Below, piece by piece: positions 23,722 to 32,384 of a DNA stretch of 34,786 bases (position 1 is its first letter; every line of letters starts with the position of its first letter). Under the pieces are notes generated by a model. That model was not told where the DNA came from. It saw nothing but the letters and a program-made list of their open reading frames with translations, and ran no database searches. The DNA is taken from contig JAABTV010000039.1 in NCBI GenBank assembly GCA_011389685.1, positions 1 to 34,786 of the forward strand, given 5' to 3'. Origin of the DNA: Paracoccaceae bacterium (GTDB taxonomy: Bacteria; Pseudomonadota; Alphaproteobacteria; Rhodobacterales; Rhodobacteraceae). The translations under genes and the position numbers were made by a program.

Positions 23722-24683
23722 CCCCGTTCTCCCTTGTCCTGCCCCGTTTCAAGCAAGGCGCGCTCCATCATCATGTGCACGCCCTTCTGGCCGTTCACCG
23801 TCTGCGTGATCCGCAAATCCCCCGCCAGCGAACACAGCATGTAGGCATCCTCGCGGCTCAGCCCGGTCTCGGCGACGATCCAGCCGATCATGTCGCGCAG
23901 CGCCATCTCGGCACAGCGGTCGAGATCCTCATGCAGCCCCATGCTGATCAGATGCGTGGCCGTCTCGGCGCGCGGCCGGTCAAGCGCCATGTCCTCGCGC
24001 AGGGCCAGGCGGAACCGCCCCGCAAGCGCGGTTTCGATCGCGGTCACGCAGACCTCGCCATCGCCCTGCGCGCCATGCCCGTCGCCGCACCAGAACATCG
24101 CCCCCCCGACATGCACCGGCAGGAACAGCGTCGTCCCCGCGACCAGTTCGCGGTTGTCGATATTGCCGCCATGGGCGCGCGGCTCTATGGTCGAGATGCG
24201 CCCCCATCCGGGCGGCGGCGCCACCCCCATCACGCCGAAGAACGGCCTGAGCGGCAGGTCGAGCCCCCAGGGCATCCGCCCCACCATCGCCGCGCGGTCC
24301 AGCGGGATGATCTCGATCCGCTTGCGCTCGAACTCGCCAGGCAGGGTGCCCATCAGAGGATGGATCAGGTTCCAGCCCCAATCCTGCCTCAGTGCGACAT
24401 CAACGATATCGACCTGCAACACATGCCCCGGCCGCGCACCGCGCACCGCCACCGGCCCGGTCAGGATATGCCCCGGCAACCTCCGCTCGGAGCGCGCGTG
24501 AATCTCCCACAGCTCGGGCGGCACATGGAACCCGGCATCCTTGTCCGGCACATGGTCCGGCCCGCCCGAAACTGTCTCGATCACCACCTCTTCGCCGCTG
24601 TCGATCTCAAGAGCGGCAGGAAGCTCCGCATCGAAATAGCCCCAGGCGCATGTTTCCGGGCTGGCGGTCAGGCGATGTGTCAT
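23718..24683 (-). CDS. Acetamidase/formamidase family amidohydrolase
   Basis: The 321-residue protein belongs to the FmdA/AmdA family, metal-dependent enzymes releasing ammonia from short amides. Diagnostic segments are VVIETVSGGPDH near the start, ARPGHVLQVDIVDVAL, RAHGGNIDNREL and MFWCGDGHGAQGDGEV, with His and Asp residues of the metal site in the last two. Start ATG 24683 begins directly at the conserved N-terminus MTHRL; upstream reading is open but shows no homologous sequence. A GGAG ribosome site lies upstream. As the first gene of the operon with an oxidoreductase and an SsuABC-like importer, it probably hydrolyses an imported amide. The family often prefers formamide or acetamide, but larger amides are known to be annotated here, so the substrate stays open. 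Confidence 0.92.
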   Translation of the reverse strand: MTHRLTASPETCAWGYFDAELPAALEIDSGEEVVIETVSGGPDHVPDKDAGFHVPPELWEIHARSERRLPGHILTGPVAVRGARPGHVLQVDIVDVALRQDWGWNLIHPLMGTLPGEFERKRIEIIPLDRAAMVGRMPWGLDLPLRPFFGVMGVAPPPGWGRISTIEPRAHGGNIDNRELVAGTTLFLPVHVGGAMFWCGDGHGAQGDGEVCVTAIETALAGRFRLALREDMALDRPRAETATHLISMGLHEDLDRCAEMALRDMIGWIVAETGLSREDAYMLCSLAGDLRITQTVNGQKGVHMMMERALLETGQDKGERG

Positions 24684-24757
24684 GGTCCGGCTCCGGCTTG
24701 ATTGGCGACGCAACGCGCAGTTGACACCATCCGGCAGCGCGGGGAAAGGCCCAAACC

Positions 24758-25663
24758 TCAGGCGCGGCGCAGATGCTGTTCCCCGCGGGCTTCGGCCAGC
24801 CTGATCTGCTTCTGGCGCTCGCGAAACCGGGCCTTGTCGGCCTCTGAAGTTTCGTCCGCGCACTGATGACAGCTCACGCCGTCCTCGTATTCCGGGCGCG
24901 CCCGGTCCCCCGGCAGGATCGGGCGGCGGCAGGCATGGCACAGCAGATGCGGCCCCTCGCGCAGCCCGTGGCCCACGGAAACCCGCCCGTCAAAGACGAA
25001 ACACTCGCCTTCCCATGTGCTCTCGTCCTCGGGTACCTCTTCGAGGTATTTGAGGATTCCGCCCTTGAGGTGAAACACCTCCTCGATGCCCTGTTGCAAC
25101 AGCCAGTTGGTCGATTTCTCGCAGCGGATTCCCCCGGTGCAGAACATCGCGATCCGCTTGTTGTGGAACCGTGCCTTGTTGGCCTCCCACCACGCCGGGA
25201 AATCGCGGAAACTCTGGGTCTCGGGGTCCACCGCGCCGCGAAACGTGCCGATGGCGACCTCGTAATCGTTGCGCGTGTCGATCACCGCGACATCGGGCGC
25301 GAGGATCAGGTCGTTCCAGTCCTCGGGATCGACATAACGGCCCACCTTGCGCGTCGGGTCCACGTCGGGCTGCCCCATCGTCACGATCTCGCGCTTGAGC
25401 CGCACTTTCATCCGCCGAAACGGCTGCTCCGCGGCGGGGCTGTCCTTCCATGTAATATCGTCACAGCCGGGCAGGGCGCGGATATGTGCCAGAACCCGGT
25501 CAAGCCCGGCAACCGTGCCCGCGATCGTGCCGTTGATGCCTTCGCGCGCCAGCAAGAGCGACCCGGTGATCCCGTTTTCCTCGCAAAGCTGCAACAGCGG
25601 CCCGCGCAACGCGGCGGGGTCGTCGAAACGGGCGAAATGATAAAGCGCGCGGCATGTGAACAT
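24758..25663 (-). CDS. trhO: tRNA uridine(34) hydroxylase TrhO (YceA family, rhodanese domain)
   Basis: The 301-residue protein matches TrhO, which hydroxylates U34 of tRNAs to 5-hydroxyuridine using molecular oxygen, the step before cmo5U synthesis. The N-terminal part GSLLLAREGINGTIAGT is the YceA-specific domain. The rhodanese domain starts at VIDTRNDYEVAIGTFRGA (about 127) and has its active cysteine in MFCTGGIRCEKS (Cys175, with Cys181 following). The C-terminal CHACRRP...CHQC pairs look like a zinc site. ATG 25663 was chosen because MFTCRALYHF is the family N-terminus; an extra 12 residues in frame upstream are unlikely. It is divergent from pncA across about 98 bases, and the formamidase-like operon begins 74 bases downstream on the same strand. 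Confidence 0.95.
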   Translation of the reverse strand: MFTCRALYHFARFDDPAALRGPLLQLCEENGITGSLLLAREGINGTIAGTVAGLDRVLAHIRALPGCDDITWKDSPAAEQPFRRMKVRLKREIVTMGQPDVDPTRKVGRYVDPEDWNDLILAPDVAVIDTRNDYEVAIGTFRGAVDPETQSFRDFPAWWEANKARFHNKRIAMFCTGGIRCEKSTNWLLQQGIEEVFHLKGGILKYLEEVPEDESTWEGECFVFDGRVSVGHGLREGPHLLCHACRRPILPGDRARPEYEDGVSCHQCADETSEADKARFRERQKQIRLAEARGEQHLRRA

Positions 25664-25761
25664 GGGCGCCGATTTACGCCCGAAACACGCGCCCCGCAAG
25701 GGTGCGGTTGACCGCGCCCCGGCTTGCCGCCAGTCTCGGGCACAAAGCGAAAGGACGGCCC

Positions 25762-26358
25762 ATGACCCATGCCCTGATCGTGATCGACACGCAGAACGAT
25801 TTCTGCCCGGGCGGCGCGCTCGCGGTCGCGGGCGGCGACGAGATCGTGCCCGGCATCAACGCGCTCATGCGCGAGTTCGATATCGTGGCCCTGACCCAGG
25901 ACTGGCACCCGGCCGGGCATTCCTCCTTCGCCTCGTCGCACCCCGAAAAGGCCCCGTTCGAGACGGTGGACACGCACTATGGCCCGCAAGTGCTCTGGCC
26001 TGATCACTGTGTCCAGGGCAGCCCCGGCGCCGCCTTTCACCGCGGGCTTGACACCGTTCCCGCAGCACTCATCCAGCGCAAGGGCATGCACCCGGAGCTC
26101 GACAGCTATTCGGCCTTTTTCGAGAACGATCACGCCACCCCCACTGGCCTCGAAGGCTGGCTGCGCGAGCGTGGCGCGGGCCGGCTCACCCTTGTCGGCC
26201 TTGCCACCGATTTCTGCGTCGCATGGTCGGCGCTCGACGCTGCGCGGCTGGGCTTTGACGTGACCGTGCGGCGCGATCTCTGCCGGGCCATCGACCTCGA
26301 TGGCTCGCTGGCCGCGGCCGAGGCCGAAATGGCGCGGGCGGGCGTCACCCTCGCCTGA
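25762..26358 (+). CDS. pncA: Nicotinamidase
   Basis: The 198-residue enzyme converts nicotinamide to nicotinate and ammonia, the first step of NAD salvage by the Preiss-Handler route. Catalytic residues are present: Asp9 in VIDTQNDFCPGGAL, Lys107 in QRKGM and nucleophile Cys152 in ATDFCVAWS. Metal ligands Asp47 and His49 (QDWHPAGHSSF) and His82 (WPDHCVQGS) complete the site. ATG 25762 has AAGGAC about six bases upstream; the 20 residues open in frame upstream are not family-like. The next gene on the strand encodes a hybrid histidine kinase and then pncB, so nicotinamide salvage enzymes flank a sensor. A short GGGTT/AACCC stem lies after the stop. Confidence 0.96.
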   Translation: MTHALIVIDTQNDFCPGGALAVAGGDEIVPGINALMREFDIVALTQDWHPAGHSSFASSHPEKAPFETVDTHYGPQVLWPDHCVQGSPGAAFHRGLDTVPAALIQRKGMHPELDSYSAFFENDHATPTGLEGWLRERGAGRLTLVGLATDFCVAWSALDAARLGFDVTVRRDLCRAIDLDGSLAAAEAEMARAGVTLA

Positions 26359-26439
26359 CGGCGGGCATTGCGGGTTTCTTAACCCATCGCGCGCTAGGCT
26401 CCTGCCGGATATCGGCAACAGGGAACCGGCGGCAAATCG

Positions 26440-28692
26440 ATGACAGCGGCGATCCAGGACATCAGGGCGCGGCTCGACGCGTTCGATGCGCGCCACGCGC
26501 CGACGGGTCTGTTCCTGCGCTATGCCCAGGGGCGTGTGGCACATTTCTGGGGGCGTCAGGTGATGACCCTGCTGGGTTCTGCTGCGCTTTTCATGCTGGC
26601 GGGCCCGGTTCCCGGGTTCATGGCGGCCGTTCTTGCGCTGGCGGGCGAGATCGTCGATTGCGGCCTGCTGCGTGCCGCGCCCGGTCTTTTGGCCGGCGGT
26701 GTCGACCCGGCGCGCCTGTCGCGGTTGGCCACCGTCACTGCCGGGTTTCAGGCCGCGACCATCAGCGCCTGTATCGTGCTGGCATGGCTGGGCGTGCCCG
26801 ATGATGCGGCAACCGCCTTTGCCATGGCCTTTGCGGCGGGTGCGGCGATCAATGCCGGTCTCGTCCTGCCGTTTCACCGGGATGCGGCGCTTGTGCGTCT
26901 GGTGATCTATGCCGCAACGCTTGCCGGTTTGTTCCTGTTCGAGATCATGACCCGCGGGCATCTGTCGCAACGCGCGCTCTTCGACCTGATCGCGACGGGC
27001 ATCATGGGCTATGCGATTCATGTCTTCCTCGGCTTCGTCGTCGCCGGGCATCGGCGCCACACCAGCAACAGCCGCGAATTGCTGGTCCAGAGCCTCGATC
27101 TCGCCCGCGCCAACACCCACCTCAAGGATCAGCAACGCGAGGCCCGCAACCTCTCGCTGGTGGCCCGCCACGCCAATGACAGCGTGGTCATGGCCGACCC
27201 CGACGGCTGCATCTTCTGGGTGAACGAGGCGTTCACCCGGATCACCGGCTATTCCCTGCAAGAGGCGCGGGGGCGGCGCCCGTCCGAACTTCTGAACGCC
27301 CCCGATACCGACCCCGCGGTCAGCGACGGCATCGCCGCCGCCGTGGCAGCGGGCCGCGCCCACCGGGCCGAGATCCTCAACCTGCGCAAGGATGGCGCGC
27401 TGATCTGGATCGAGACCAACATCGTGCCGGTTCTCGACGAGACCGGGGTGGTCGAGATGGTGATCTCGATCGAGCGTGACATCTCGTCGGCCAAAACCCA
27501 CGAGGCCGAACTCGCCGAGGCCAAGATCGCCGCCGAGACGGGCGAACGCGCCAAGGCCAGCTTTCTGGCCACGATGAGCCACGAGATCCGCACCCCGATG
27601 AACGGCATCATCGGCATGGCCGACCTTCTGGCCGAGGCGCCGCTCGATGCCGAAAGCCGCCACCACGTCCAGACCATCCGCCAATCGGCCAATGCGCTGC
27701 TCAGGATCATCAACGACATCCTTGAATTCTCAAGGCTCGACGCCGGCAAGCCGGTGCTGCACGCCAATGTCTTTTCCCCCTGCGACTGCATCGGCGAGGC
27801 GCTGGCCATTCTCAAGCCGCAGGCGCGGGCCAAGGGGCTGACGCTCGATCTTCTGATCGACGGGGCGCTGCCGGATCGGGTGATGGGCGATGACGGGCGG
27901 CTCAGGCAGATCCTGATCAACATCGTCGGCAACGCGATCAAGTTCACCCTGCACGGCGGTGTCACGATCCGGGCCTCGGCCCGAAGCGATGGCGATGGCC
28001 ACCGCTTGCAATTCGAGATCGAGGATACCGGCATCGGCATCGCGCCCGACCGGATCCCGCATGTGTTCGACGAATTCGAACAGGCCGACACCGCCACCAC
28101 GCGGCAATTCGGCGGCACCGGTCTGGGGCTTTCGATTTCGCGCCTGCTGGCGCGGGAAATGGGCGGCGACATCACCGTGCACGCGACCCTTGGCAAGGGC
28201 TCGTGCTTTACCGTCACCCTGCAATTGGCCACAGCCCCCGATGCGACGCCACCGCCACCCGATGCCGTGCCCCCGGGCCTGCCGGTCCTCGCCCCCCGCG
28301 TCGTTCTCGTCGCCGAGGACAACCGCACCAACCGCCTTCTGGTGCGCAAGTATCTCGAACACACGCCGCTCACCCTGCTGTTTGCCGAGAATGGCCGCGA
28401 GGCGGTCGAGATGACCCGCCGCCACCGCCCCGACATCGTGCTGATGGACATGTCCATGCCCGAAATGGACGGCCTCGCCGCCACCCGCGCGATCCGCGCC
28501 GACGCCCCGGCCCAGCCCCATATCGTCGCGCTCACCGCCAATGCCTTCGCCTCCGACCGTGCCGCCTGCCTGGCGGCGGGCATGAACGGCTTTCTGACCA
28601 AGCCCCTGCGCAAGGACGATCTGCTGCGCACCCTTGCCGAACCGCCCGGTTCCGCGCCTTTTCCCTTTCCGGCCCCCGCCGATCTGTCCTAG
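26440..28692 (+). CDS. Membrane-bound hybrid sensor histidine kinase (7TM-like/PAS/HisKA/HATPase/REC)
   Basis: The 750-residue protein has an N-terminal membrane region (about residues 37-205, roughly six hydrophobic segments) of no recognised sensory family. A PAS domain follows at about 240-355 ([20 protein letters not shown], then FTRITGYSL). HisKA has the phosphorylated His381 in [16 protein letters not shown]. The ATPase domain includes the N-box [12 protein letters not shown] near 490, DTGIGIAP and [13 protein letters not shown]-terminal receiver starts at [11 protein letters not shown] and has phospho-acceptor Asp670 in [13 protein letters not shown], with a conserved Lys in FLTKPLRK. 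No HPt domain or partner regulator is adjacent, so an external phosphotransfer protein is needed. It sits between pncA and pncB, which suggests, without proof, a link to nicotinamide or NAD status. Confidence 0.95.
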   Translation: MTAAIQDIRARLDAFDARHAPTGLFLRYAQGRVAHFWGRQVMTLLGSAALFMLAGPVPGFMAAVLALAGEIVDCGLLRAAPGLLAGGVDPARLSRLATVTAGFQAATISACIVLAWLGVPDDAATAFAMAFAAGAAINAGLVLPFHRDAALVRLVIYAATLAGLFLFEIMTRGHLSQRALFDLIATGIMGYAIHVFLGFVVAGHRRHTSNSRELLVQSLDLARANTHLKDQQREARNLSLVARHANDSVVMADPDGCIFWVNEAFTRITGYSLQEARGRRPSELLNAPDTDPAVSDGIAAAVAAGRAHRAEILNLRKDGALIWIETNIVPVLDETGVVEMVISIERDISSAKTHEAELAEAKIAAETGERAKASFLATMSHEIRTPMNGIIGMADLLAEAPLDAESRHHVQTIRQSANALLRIINDILEFSRLDAGKPVLHANVFSPCDCIGEALAILKPQARAKGLTLDLLIDGALPDRVMGDDGRLRQILINIVGNAIKFTLHGGVTIRASARSDGDGHRLQFEIEDTGIGIAPDRIPHVFDEFEQADTATTRQFGGTGLGLSISRLLAREMGGDITVHATLGKGSCFTVTLQLATAPDATPPPPDAVPPGLPVLAPRVVLVAEDNRTNRLLVRKYLEHTPLTLLFAENGREAVEMTRRHRPDIVLMDMSMPEMDGLAATRAIRADAPAQPHIVALTANAFASDRAACLAAGMNGFLTKPLRKDDLLRTLAEPPGSAPFPFPAPADLS

Positions 28693-28729
28693 AACGGTCC
28701 GGCACCTGCAATCAAAGGGGGACGCCGCC

Positions 28730-30019
28730 TTGGACATCGCCACCCGCGTCTGGAACCACAAATGGAAGATCGACCCGATCGTGCGCTCGCTGATCGACAA
28801 CGATTTCTACAAGCTCCTGATGTGCCAGTCGGTCTTTCACAACAAGCCCGATACGCAGGTCACGTTCTCGCTCATCAACCGCTCCAAAACCGTCCGCCTG
28901 GCCGAGCTGATCGACGAGGGCGAATTGCGCGAACAGCTCGACCATATCCGCTCGCTCTCGCTCACCCGCGGCGAATCCACCTTCCTGCGCGGCAACACCT
29001 TCTATGGCAAACGCCAGATGTTCCGCCCCGAATTCATGTCATGGTTCGAGAACCTCCGCCTGCCCCCCTATCACCTCGAAAAACGCGACGGCCAGTTCGA
29101 GCTGACCTTCGAAGGCACCTGGGCCGAGGTCACGCTCTGGGAAATCCCCGCCCTCGCCGTGCTGATGGAGTTGCGCGGGCGCGCCGTGCTCAACCGGATG
29201 GGCCGGTTCGAGCTTCAGGTGCTCTATGCCCGCGCCCTCACCAAGCTCTGGGAAAAGGTCGAACGCCTGCGCGGCATCGACGGGCTCAGGATCGCCGATT
29301 TCGGCACCCGCCGCCGCCATTCCTACCTCTGGCAGGATCGCTGCGTGCAGGCCATGATCGAGGGGCTCGGCCCCGCCTTCGTCGGCACCTCGAACTGCCA
29401 CATCGCGATGAAACGCGATATCGAGGCGATCGGCACCAATGCCCATGAACTGCCCATGGTCTATGCCGCGCTGGCCGACAGCGACGCGGAACTGGCCCGC
29501 GCCCCCTATGACGTGCTCTCCGACTGGCACCGCGACCATGACGGCAATTTGCGCATCATCCTGCCCGACACCTACGGCACCAAGGGCTTCCTCGACCGTG
29601 CGCCCGACTGGCTCACCCAATGGACCGGCATCCGCATCGATTCCGGCGACCCCGCCAAGGGCGCCGAGATCGCCATCGACTGGTGGAAAAGCCGCGGCGA
29701 AGACCCGCGCGAGAAACTGGTGATCTTCTCCGACGGTCTCGACGTCGAAAAGATCATCGAACTGCACCAGCAGTTCTCGGGCCGGGTCAAGGTCAGCTTC
29801 GGCTGGGGCACGCTTCTGACCAACGATTTCCGCGGCCTCACCCCCGAGGATTCCCTCGCCCCCTTCTCCATGGTCTGCAAAGCCATCGCCGCCGAAGGCC
29901 GCCCCACGGTCAAGCTCTCCGACAACCCCCTGAAGGCAATGGGCCCCGCCCACGAGATCGCGCGCTACAAACGGGTGTTCGGGGTAGGGGAGCAGGAAGC
30001 GATGGAGGTTGTGGTTTGA
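28730..30019 (+). CDS. pncB: Nicotinate phosphoribosyltransferase
   Basis: The 429-residue enzyme makes nicotinate mononucleotide from nicotinate and PRPP with ATP, the second step after PncA. Family landmarks are [29 protein letters not shown], the [18 protein letters not shown] block and GTNAHELPM with His239, the residue phosphorylated during catalysis; then [29 protein letters not shown] and [10 protein letters not shown] at the phosphate site. The start is TTG 28730, behind AAAGGGGG nine bases upstream, since an earlier ATG at 28634 lies inside the kinase gene and would add unrelated residues. It begins 37 bases after the kinase stop and is likely cotranscribed with it. A rare TTG start may limit its expression. 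Confidence 0.95.
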   Translation: MDIATRVWNHKWKIDPIVRSLIDNDFYKLLMCQSVFHNKPDTQVTFSLINRSKTVRLAELIDEGELREQLDHIRSLSLTRGESTFLRGNTFYGKRQMFRPEFMSWFENLRLPPYHLEKRDGQFELTFEGTWAEVTLWEIPALAVLMELRGRAVLNRMGRFELQVLYARALTKLWEKVERLRGIDGLRIADFGTRRRHSYLWQDRCVQAMIEGLGPAFVGTSNCHIAMKRDIEAIGTNAHELPMVYAALADSDAELARAPYDVLSDWHRDHDGNLRIILPDTYGTKGFLDRAPDWLTQWTGIRIDSGDPAKGAEIAIDWWKSRGEDPREKLVIFSDGLDVEKIIELHQQFSGRVKVSFGWGTLLTNDFRGLTPEDSLAPFSMVCKAIAAEGRPTVKLSDNPLKAMGPAHEIARYKRVFGVGEQEAMEVVV

Positions 30020-30143
30020 ACGATCTTGGAGGCTGGGTATTGAAAGAACTCATCGGGTGATCATGGCAAACGCAATGCATCCTGATTGGTGGACAGCTGA
30101 AGCGTGTTAAGTCGAATGGGGTTCGAGCTGGCGCCCAACGAAA

Positions 30144-30181
30144 GGGCAGCGCCCGCCCATGGGGCGGGGCGGGCGCTGCCC
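30144..30181. terminator. Perfect 15-bp stem-loop downstream of pncB
   Basis: GGGCAGCGCCCGCCC (30144-30158) and GGGCGGGCGCTGCCC (30167-30181) are exact reverse complements around an 8-base loop (ATGGGGCG). It stands 125 bases after the pncB stop. There is no U-tract, but the stem is very stable in either transcript direction. It may also be a copy of a dispersed palindrome. Confidence 0.55.
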
Positions 30182-30335
30182 GGGCTGCAAGCAGCCTGGG
30201 CGGAATGATTTTGATCGAGCGCAGCACCCTCTAAGCTCACTGCACCCTACTCGCAACCTCTCCATCTCCGCCCGCTCCTACATGCCTGAACGTCCCGCTC
30301 CATCTCCGGCCATCGCACGCAATCCGACCGCCAAA

Positions 30336-30415
30336 GGTTAACCGAAGTAAGCCTCATCAGGCGGCAGCCGGGTGGCAGCCGAATGTCAGCCGGATGTCAC
30401 CCCCCGATTTCGGGG
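30336..30415. repeat. Intergenic element, copy B (GGTTAACC plus 11-bp repeats)
   Basis: GGTTAACC at 30336-30343, then after 19 bases the array GGCAGCCGGGT, GGCAGCCGAAT, GTCAGCCGGAT, GTCACCCCCC from 30363. Compared with copy A at 17196-17246 there are eight substitutions in 51 bases and no gap. In this copy the end forms a perfect stem, CCCCGA TT TCGGGG (30402-30415), that copy A lacks. Confidence 0.75.
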
Positions 30416-30502
30416 TGTTGCTTGCAAACGTGAACGCGCCGCCCGCTCATCCCCGCACGACTTTTCCGCGCCCGCTCGGATGCAAATCCGTGGGGCAGCA
30501 GG

Positions 30503-31495
30503 TCAGGCTTCGGCGGTCATGCTGTCCAGCCATTGCAGCAGCGCCGCCAACTGCCCGTCGATCCAGAGCCGGCCGCGATTGACCATGCTGACATAGCTTT
30601 CGAGCAGCGGTTCAAGCTGGGGCAGCATCTCGGCCAGTTTGTCGGCAAACACATAAAGTGCCAGCATCAAGGCAAACAACAGCAACATATAGGAAAAACC
30701 ACGCGAAAAGCCCGAGCTTTCGGCGGCCGGCGCGGGCGCCTCGTCCGGTTCGGTGTCGGCGCTGGCCTTGCGCTCGGAGTCCTTGCGCAGGGTCGAGTTG
30801 ATCTCGTCGATATCCGGCAGCAGATCGCGGCGCGAGGCATTGGCGGCCAGCTGGGACAGGCCGGCCGAGGTCATCGCCTCCTTCTCGGACATGCCCCGCA
30901 TCCGCGCCATGCGCAGCCGGGCCTCGCGTTCCTGGCGACTGGACTCGTCGGAGGAGTCGTCAAGGCCAAGATCGGGTTGGGTTTCAAGACCGCCTCCCCC
31001 CGCCGCCGCGCGGGCCTCGCGCTCGCGTTCGGCCTCTTCGCGCAACACGTCGCGCACATCATCGGGCAATTCGCGCTGTTGCGGGGCAGGCTCGGTTTCG
31101 GCGGCCGGTTCGGCGGGCGTCTCGTCTTCCCACGCGGGCGCCTCGGCCGTGTCTTCCCCTGGCGACAGCGCGTCGGCGGCTTGCGGTTCGGTGATGTCTT
31201 CGGCTTCATCCTCGACCTGGTGCCCGGTCTCCGGCCAGACGGATTCGGTCGGTTCGGATCCGGCGGTGATCCGGTCTTCTTCCGGCGCCTCATCCGAGAT
31301 CGCGGCGTCACTCTCGGTCCAATCGCCCTCGTCGAGCGGCTGGCCAAGCTCGTCGGCGAGCTCCGCGTCCTGATCGGGATGTTTCTGGAACCATGTATCG
31401 CCGCAATTCGAACATTGCACGTCACGCCCGGTTTCCGGGATGACGTCATCGGGCACCTCGTACTGGGCCCCACAATTCGGGCAGATCAGCCGCAT
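30503..31495 (-). CDS. Zinc-ribbon (MJ0042-type) single-pass membrane protein
   Basis: The 330-residue protein begins with an MJ0042-type zinc ribbon: Cys5/Cys8 in CPNCGAQY and Cys28/Cys31 in CSNCGDTW. A long acidic, Glu/Asp/Pro-rich disordered stretch follows (about 40-180), then a charged helical segment with LRMARMRGMSEKEAM. One hydrophobic segment, GFSYMLLLFALMLALYVFAD, lies at about 264-283, and ~45 residues follow it. It probably sits in the inner membrane with the zinc finger in the cytoplasm. It lies divergent to ftsE across 193 bases; this neighbourhood is common in Rhodobacterales as far as I recall, but the function is not known. The start ATG 31495 follows AGGTGA and a micro-ORF that ends five bases upstream. 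Confidence 0.8.
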   Translation of the reverse strand: MRLICPNCGAQYEVPDDVIPETGRDVQCSNCGDTWFQKHPDQDAELADELGQPLDEGDWTESDAAISDEAPEEDRITAGSEPTESVWPETGHQVEDEAEDITEPQAADALSPGEDTAEAPAWEDETPAEPAAETEPAPQQRELPDDVRDVLREEAEREREARAAAGGGGLETQPDLGLDDSSDESSRQEREARLRMARMRGMSEKEAMTSAGLSQLAANASRRDLLPDIDEINSTLRKDSERKASADTEPDEAPAPAAESSGFSRGFSYMLLLFALMLALYVFADKLAEMLPQLEPLLESYVSMVNRGRLWIDGQLAALLQWLDSMTAEA

Positions 31496-31499
31496 CGTC

Positions 31500-31523
31500 T
31501 CACCTGTCGTCGTTGACCGGCAT
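31500..31523 (-). other. Possible 7-codon leader ORF upstream of the zinc-ribbon gene
   Basis: ATG 31523 has a strong ribosome-site-like run AAGAGGTGAGG directly upstream and reads MPVNDDR followed by TGA (31502-31500), four bases before the ATG of the zinc-ribbon gene. It may be an upstream ORF that tunes translation, or an accident. Confidence 0.3.
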
Positions 31524-31625
31524 TTGCCTCACCTCTTTACCATATCTTGTAACCGTTCGCGTGAAAAACGCAAAGCAATTGCTGCATTCGCGCCATTTCG
31601 TGCCTTTTCGGCATGACAGGCCGGA

Positions 31626-31654
31626 TTGAAACCGCCGCGGGGCTGGGGCAATAA
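31626..31654 (+). promoter_or_regulatory. Weak candidate promoter for the ftsE operon
   Basis: TTGAAA (31626-31631) and CAATAA (31649-31654) are 17 bases apart in the divergent gap, about 35 bases before the ftsE ATG. The -10 match is poor (two of six), so this is only a pointer. Confidence 0.2.
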
Positions 31655-31688
31655 GGGCTGACCGGGCGGTAGAACCGAACGGGCAGAC

Positions 31689-32384
31689 ATGGCAGGGGGC
31701 CGAACCGTGATCGAGCTTGACAACGTGGCCTACAGCTATGGCGGGGGCGAACTTCTGAGCGGCATCAGTTTCGCGATGCAGCCCGGATCGTTCCATTTCC
31801 TGACCGGGCCTTCGGGGTCGGGCAAGACCACGTTTCTCAAACTGTGTTACGGCGCGCTGGTGCCGACCTCGGGGCAGGTGCGGCTGTTTGACCGCGATGT
31901 GCGCACGATGAGCCGCGATGACGTGGCGATGACCCGTCGCCGGATCGGGGTGGTGCATCAGGACGTGCAATTCCTCGACCACCTGCCGGTCGCAGACAAC
32001 GTGGCCCTGCCGCTCACCGTGTCCGGGCGCGCGCATCTCGATGAATTGGCCAATCTGCGCGAATTGTTGGGCTGGGTCGGGCTCAAGGCGCGGGCCGATG
32101 CGATGCCGCCCGAATTGTCGGGGGGCGAGCGGCAGCGCGCGGCGCTGGCCCGGGCGGTGATCATGTCGCCCGATGTGATTCTCGCGGATGAACCCACCGG
32201 CAACGTGGACTGGGAGATGTCGCAGCGGCTGTTGAAATTGCTGGTCGAGCTGAACCGGATGGGCAAGACGGTGATGATCGCCTCGCATGATCTCGGCCTG
32301 ATCCGGGCGGCCAAAACACAGGTGCAGGCGCGTGTGCTGCGCATTGCGGGCCGGCAGCTACAACTTGCGGGGGCGGATCTGTGA
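31689..32384 (+). CDS. ftsE: Cell division ATP-binding protein FtsE
   Basis: The 231-residue ATPase pairs with FtsX at the septum, where the complex activates cell-wall hydrolases through periplasmic partners. Motifs are Walker A GPSGSGKTT at 40-48, Q-loop GVVHQDVQFLDHL, signature LSGGERQRAALARA, Walker B VILADEPTGNVD and switch His in IASHDL. The DEPTGNVD form and VHQD before FL are typical of FtsE rather than of generic importers. ATG 31689 is used; GTG 31707 is an alternative that would begin at VIELDNV. The stop overlaps the FtsX start (GTGA), and the gene is the first of the ftsE-ftsX-plsC operon. Confidence 0.95.
   Translation: MAGGRTVIELDNVAYSYGGGELLSGISFAMQPGSFHFLTGPSGSGKTTFLKLCYGALVPTSGQVRLFDRDVRTMSRDDVAMTRRRIGVVHQDVQFLDHLPVADNVALPLTVSGRAHLDELANLRELLGWVGLKARADAMPPELSGGERQRAALARAVIMSPDVILADEPTGNVDWEMSQRLLKLLVELNRMGKTVMIASHDLGLIRAAKTQVQARVLRIAGRQLQLAGADL

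Larger units (their letters stand above)
30020..30502. other. 483-bp intergenic region between convergent genes pncB and the zinc-ribbon gene
   Basis: No credible gene is seen. The region holds a perfect 15-bp hairpin (30144-30181), copy B of the GGTTAACC/GGCAGCCGGGT element (30336-30415) and, within it, a 6-bp stem with a 2-base loop (30402-30415). The first ~100 bases after pncB show nothing recognisable. Since both flanking genes end here, both hairpins could serve as terminators in either direction. Confidence 0.6.

Noticed and set aside
25408-27684. A 758-codon minus-strand frame across pncA and the kinase
   Set aside because: It is antisense to two confidently identified genes and shows no domain of its own; only its last part shadows trhO.
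30060-30135. Possible remnant of a transposase or mobile element after pncB
   Set aside because: Neither strand gives a recognisable transposase peptide, and no inverted repeats or target-site duplication were found.
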